64,000 nt of DNA from an uncultured Pelagibacteraceae bacterium. Lineage in GTDB: Bacteria; Pseudomonadota; Alphaproteobacteria; Pelagibacterales; Pelagibacteraceae. Within the stretch, counting starts at the first letter, position 1. Each line of letters starts with the position of its first letter. This document shows positions 60,754-64,000 of this stretch, piece after piece. The position numbers and the translations under genes were made by a program. The notes under the pieces were generated by a model, which ran no database searches, was not told the origin of the DNA, and saw nothing but the letters and a program-made list of their open reading frames with translations. The DNA lies in the NCBI GenBank assembly GCA_902619675.1, contig CACNFA010000003.1:22828-86827 (forward strand), read 5' to 3'.

Positions 60754-63483
60754 ATGTCTAAAGAAAGTTTACAACTTCCAAAAACAGCTTTTTCAATGAA
60801 AGCAAGTTTACCCCTAAAAGAGCCTGAAATTTTAAAGAAATGGGAAAAAAATAAAATTTTTGAAAAGCTAAGAAAAAAGTCTAAAGGAAAAGAAAAATTT
60901 GTTCTTCATGATGGTCCACCTTATGCAAATGGGCATATACATATGGGTACTGCTTTAAATAAAATTTTGAAAGATATGATTACTCGCTTTCACCAGATGA
61001 ACGGTAAAGACTCTATTTACGTACCAGGGTGGGACTGCCATGGACTTCCAATAGAATGGAAAATAGAGGAGCAGTATAAAAAAAGAAAAAAAAATAAGGA
61101 TGAAGTTCCTATTAAAGATTTTAGACAAGAGTGCAGGGACTTTGCCAAAAGCTGGATTGATGTCCACATTAAAGAGTTTAAGCGACTAGGGGTTGTCGGC
61201 GATTTTGAAAACTATTACTCTACAATGAGTTACGAAGCAGAGGCCCAAATTGTTAGAGAATTAGGTAAATTTCTGCTTGATGGAAGTTTATATCAAGGAT
61301 TTAAACCAGTTCTATGGTCTACTGTTGAAAAGACTGCTTTAGCTGATGCCGAGGTAGAATATTTAGATCATACTTCTAATACAATTTATGTTGCATTTAA
61401 AGTTAAAGAAACTAACAAAGATTTTTTAAAAGACTCAAGCATTATAATTTGGACTACAACACCATGGACTATACCTGCCAATAAAGCATTAGCTTTTAAC
61501 AGCAATATTGAATACACGCTTTTGGAAATTGAACATCTTGAACATTTTAAAGATAAGAAAATTGTAGTTGCAAAAGATTTGATTGAGTCAATTTTAAAAG
61601 AGTGCGAAATTAAGAATTATAAAGAATTAAAGACTTTTAAGGGTTCTGATTTTCAAGGAACAGTATGTAATCATCCATTTATCAAAATGCATTTTAATTA
61701 CGATGTTCCGATGTTGGATGCTCAATTCGTTAATTTGGAACAAGGAACGGGTATTGTTCATTGTGCTCCAAGCCACGGCCCCGATGATTTTAATTTGTGT
61801 CTTAAAAATAATATACCATCGCTTTATACAGTTGATAATTCTGGTGTTTATACTAAAGAAGTACCTTATTTTACAAATACTCACGTATTCAAGGCAGACC
61901 CTATTGTAATAGAAAAATTAAAAGAGCAAAAACAATTACTCAAACATGATAAACTTAATCACAGTTATCCTCATTCTTGGCGATCCAAGGCTCCTTTAAT
62001 CTACAGAGCTACACCACAATGGTTTATCTCTATGCAAAAAAATAAACTTAGAGATAAAGCCGTAAAAGCAATAAATGAAACAATCTTTTATCCAAATAAA
62101 GGTAAGGAGAGGCTTTTATCCATGATTGAAGGAAGGCCAGACTGGTGTGTTTCTAGACAAAGAGTTTGGGGAGTGCCATTGCCTATTTTTATTAATAAAA
62201 AAACAAAAGAGCCATTAAGAGATCAAAAAATTATAGATAGAATTGCCTCTATTTACGAAAAGCAAGGCTCTGACTGTTGGTTTACAGATGATGCTAAAAT
62301 TTTTTTAGGTGATGATTATGACTCTAAAGATTACGAAAAACTAAATGATATTGTTGAAGTATGGTTCGATAGTGGTTCCACACACAGTTTTGTTTTAGAA
62401 AAAAGAAAAGATTTGAAATGGCCAGCTGATATGTATTTAGAAGGATCTGATCAACATAGAGGGTGGTTTCACTCTTCTTTACTAGAGTCATGTGGAACTA
62501 GGGGTAAAGCACCATTTAAAAGTATTCTTTCGCATGGTTTCGTTGTAGATGGCAAAGGTATGAAAATGTCTAAATCAATGGGTAATGTTATCGCCCCAGA
62601 AGATATATTGAAGAACTATGGAGCAGACATTCTTAGAGTTTGGGCTTCAGCATCTGATTATGCTGAAGATTTGAGAATTGATAAAAATATTTTACTACAA
62701 CATGCAGAATCGTATAGAAAAATTAGAAATACCTTCAGATTCATGCTTGGAAACCTAAAAGATAATTTTGAAAAACAAAACTTTGAAAAAATAAAACTAG
62801 ATGAATTAGATGAATTAGAACAATTTATCTTACATAAATTGTTTTCATTAAGTAACTCTGTTGCTAAAAATTTGAAAGATTACAATTTTCACAAATTATA
62901 TAAAGAACTATTAAATTTTTGCACGCTAGATCTTTCTTCTTTTTATTTTGATATAAGAAAAGATGTTCTTTACTGTGACAGTATAAATTCAAATAAACGA
63001 AAAAATTGTGTAATTGTTTTAAATATAATTTTAGAAAGTTTATTAAAGTGGTTCGCTCCGATTTTAGTTTTTACTACTGAGGAAATTTATAGTTTAGTCA
63101 ATAAGAATAATTCTGAAAGTATTCATGAAAATAATTTTGTGAGAATTCCAACCAATTGGAAGAATGATAAGCTTAATGAAAAATGGTCAAATCTATTTAA
63201 AATTAAACAAGAAGCAAATATTGCAATAGAAGAGAAAAGAGCTAACAAAGAAATTGGATCAAGTTTAGAAGCAGAAATAAAATTAATCTTAAACAAAGAT
63301 CAATTCCAACTTCTCGATAAATTAGATTTAGCAGATTATTTTATAGTTTCAAAAGCAGAGAAGGAATTGTCAAATAATGATGATATAAAGATTGAAGTGA
63401 AAAAAGCCCAAGGAAATAAATGTGAAAGATGCTGGAAAATTTTAGAGCAAAAATGTGAAAGATGTTCGAAAGTTCTTCAATAA
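60754..63483 (+). CDS. ileS: Isoleucyl-tRNA synthetase
   Basis: A 909-residue class I synthetase. HIGH signature GPPYANGHIHMGTA at about 53-66, an editing domain with WTTTPWTIPANKA, KMSKS loop GMKMSKSMGN and a C-terminal zinc finger with CERCW and CERCS. Length is normal for the bacterial type. Eight bases after ribF; lspA follows. Confidence 0.96.
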   Translation: MSKESLQLPKTAFSMKASLPLKEPEILKKWEKNKIFEKLRKKSKGKEKFVLHDGPPYANGHIHMGTALNKILKDMITRFHQMNGKDSIYVPGWDCHGLPIEWKIEEQYKKRKKNKDEVPIKDFRQECRDFAKSWIDVHIKEFKRLGVVGDFENYYSTMSYEAEAQIVRELGKFLLDGSLYQGFKPVLWSTVEKTALADAEVEYLDHTSNTIYVAFKVKETNKDFLKDSSIIIWTTTPWTIPANKALAFNSNIEYTLLEIEHLEHFKDKKIVVAKDLIESILKECEIKNYKELKTFKGSDFQGTVCNHPFIKMHFNYDVPMLDAQFVNLEQGTGIVHCAPSHGPDDFNLCLKNNIPSLYTVDNSGVYTKEVPYFTNTHVFKADPIVIEKLKEQKQLLKHDKLNHSYPHSWRSKAPLIYRATPQWFISMQKNKLRDKAVKAINETIFYPNKGKERLLSMIEGRPDWCVSRQRVWGVPLPIFINKKTKEPLRDQKIIDRIASIYEKQGSDCWFTDDAKIFLGDDYDSKDYEKLNDIVEVWFDSGSTHSFVLEKRKDLKWPADMYLEGSDQHRGWFHSSLLESCGTRGKAPFKSILSHGFVVDGKGMKMSKSMGNVIAPEDILKNYGADILRVWASASDYAEDLRIDKNILLQHAESYRKIRNTFRFMLGNLKDNFEKQNFEKIKLDELDELEQFILHKLFSLSNSVAKNLKDYNFHKLYKELLNFCTLDLSSFYFDIRKDVLYCDSINSNKRKNCVIVLNIILESLLKWFAPILVFTTEEIYSLVNKNNSESIHENNFVRIPTNWKNDKLNEKWSNLFKIKQEANIAIEEKRANKEIGSSLEAEIKLILNKDQFQLLDKLDLADYFIVSKAEKELSNNDDIKIEVKKAQGNKCERCWKILEQKCERCSKVLQ

Positions 63484-63500
63484 AATAGAATTACAATATT

Positions 63501-64000
63501 TTGACTAATCTTAAAGAAATAAAAAACAACATTTTTAAAAAAGAAAATTTTTATTTACTTATAATTATTTTGGCAACTTTCTTTTTGGATAGATATTCAA
63601 AGCTTTATATTTTAAAAAACTTTAGTGAAAGCACTCACTATTTAAATGATTTTATCAACTTAGATTTAGTTTGGAACACTGGTATCGGATTTGGCCTGTT
63701 AAGCTTTGAATCATCTATAATTTATAATTCAATTTCTATCATTATTGGTTTAATCATAATGTTTTTGGTCTACTATATTTCAAAATCAAATCAAGCAGAT
63801 AAAATTATATTTTCAGTAATAATTGGAGGAGCTCTAGGAAATTTTTATGACAGAGTATTCATTAACGCGGTACCTGATTTTATTGATTTACATTACGGTA
63901 ATTTTCATTGGTTTACGTTTAATGTTGCAGACATATTTATTACTATTGGTATAATAGCTTTTCTATTGAGAGATTTTTTTATAAAAACAAATAATGAAAA
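63501..64000 (+). CDS. lspA: Lipoprotein signal peptidase (signal peptidase II), 3' end cut by window edge
   Basis: The visible 166 codons show four TM segments and the LspA motifs: FLDRYSK, LVWNTGIGFGLL, GGALGNFYDRV, and the catalytic aspartates in PDFIDLHYG and FNVADIFITIG. It cleaves prolipoprotein signal peptides after lipidation. No ATG is available before the conserved region; TTG 63501-63503, 17 bases after the ileS stop, is the likely start. Confidence 0.88.
   Translation, partial: MTNLKEIKNNIFKKENFYLLIIILATFFLDRYSKLYILKNFSESTHYLNDFINLDLVWNTGIGFGLLSFESSIIYNSISIIIGLIIMFLVYYISKSNQADKIIFSVIIGGALGNFYDRVFINAVPDFIDLHYGNFHWFTFNVADIFITIGIIAFLLRDFFIKTNNE

Overview
The window is a gene-dense, strongly A+T-rich stretch of a streamlined alphaproteobacterial chromosome. 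It is most likely from the SAR11 clade (Pelagibacterales). I base this on gene content and order: pyrF-trpF-trpB-trpA-accD-folC-trxA, rpsA-cmk-aroA, a GcrA-type cell-cycle regulator, CycM-type cytochrome c, tRNA-His without an encoded G-1, and the phoR-pstSCAB-phoU-phoB block. Very short intergenic gaps and many ATGA/TAATG overlaps fit the same picture. Taxonomy is inferred from memory of the families, not from a search.

Layout. 1-3.4 kb: small metabolic and hypothetical genes, mostly on the minus strand (TauD fragment, SRAP protein, FAH hydrolase, flavodoxin-fold oxidoreductase), then a small plus-strand gene with a structured leader. 3.4-5.5 kb: rlmN and a J1-crystallin/ADP-ribosylglycohydrolase homologue. 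5.5-7.1 kb: a compact type II restriction-modification pair. 7.2-10.6 kb: an operon of two unknown small genes, rmuC, a SbcB-like DEDDh exonuclease and another unknown gene. 10.7-11.06 kb: a thioredoxin gene interrupted inside its WCGPC active site by 43 nt. 11-23.5 kb: a long minus-strand run covering folate, fatty acid, tryptophan and pyrimidine synthesis, IHF, ribosomal protein S1, Cmk, AroA and LPS transport/KDO genes (lptB, lptC, kdsD), ending with an RNase D-like exonuclease.

23.5-41.1 kb: an NDUFA9-like SDR and an SMR-like protein, then a phosphorus-stress region. This holds a DAG-kinase-like gene facing plcP-agt lipid-renovation genes across a PHO-box-like site, then phoR, a secreted unknown, pstS (also with a PHO-like box), pstCAB, phoU, phoB, sixA, ppk and ppx. 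An arsenate reductase plus aquaglyceroporin pair follows, as expected where phosphate uptake brings in arsenate. 41-53.6 kb: gcrA, an ABC-2 permease, argD-argF, cycM, kdsB-pheA, the 4.5S SRP RNA, dnaX-ybaB-recR, malate synthase G, accA and a cold-shock protein. 53.8-64 kb: tRNA-His directly followed by hisS-hisZ-hisG, then groESL, an HAD hydrolase, ribF, ileS and the start of lspA.

The strongest oddity is the thioredoxin gene. A 43-nt insertion carries a stop codon and a 10-bp hairpin, and it is flanked by identical GGT glycine codons. The downstream half resumes in a different frame exactly at Pro-Cys of WCGPC, with no other damage. This is the architecture of a translational-bypass site, although a fresh pseudogene or a split gene is also possible. 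Second-tier signals are a homopolymer in dnaX flanked by stops in both other frames at the gamma/tau boundary, a possible pseudoknotted leader at about 3.1 kb, a membrane-tailed AccA, an SMR protein without the essential glutamate, and divergent catalytic positions in TrpB.
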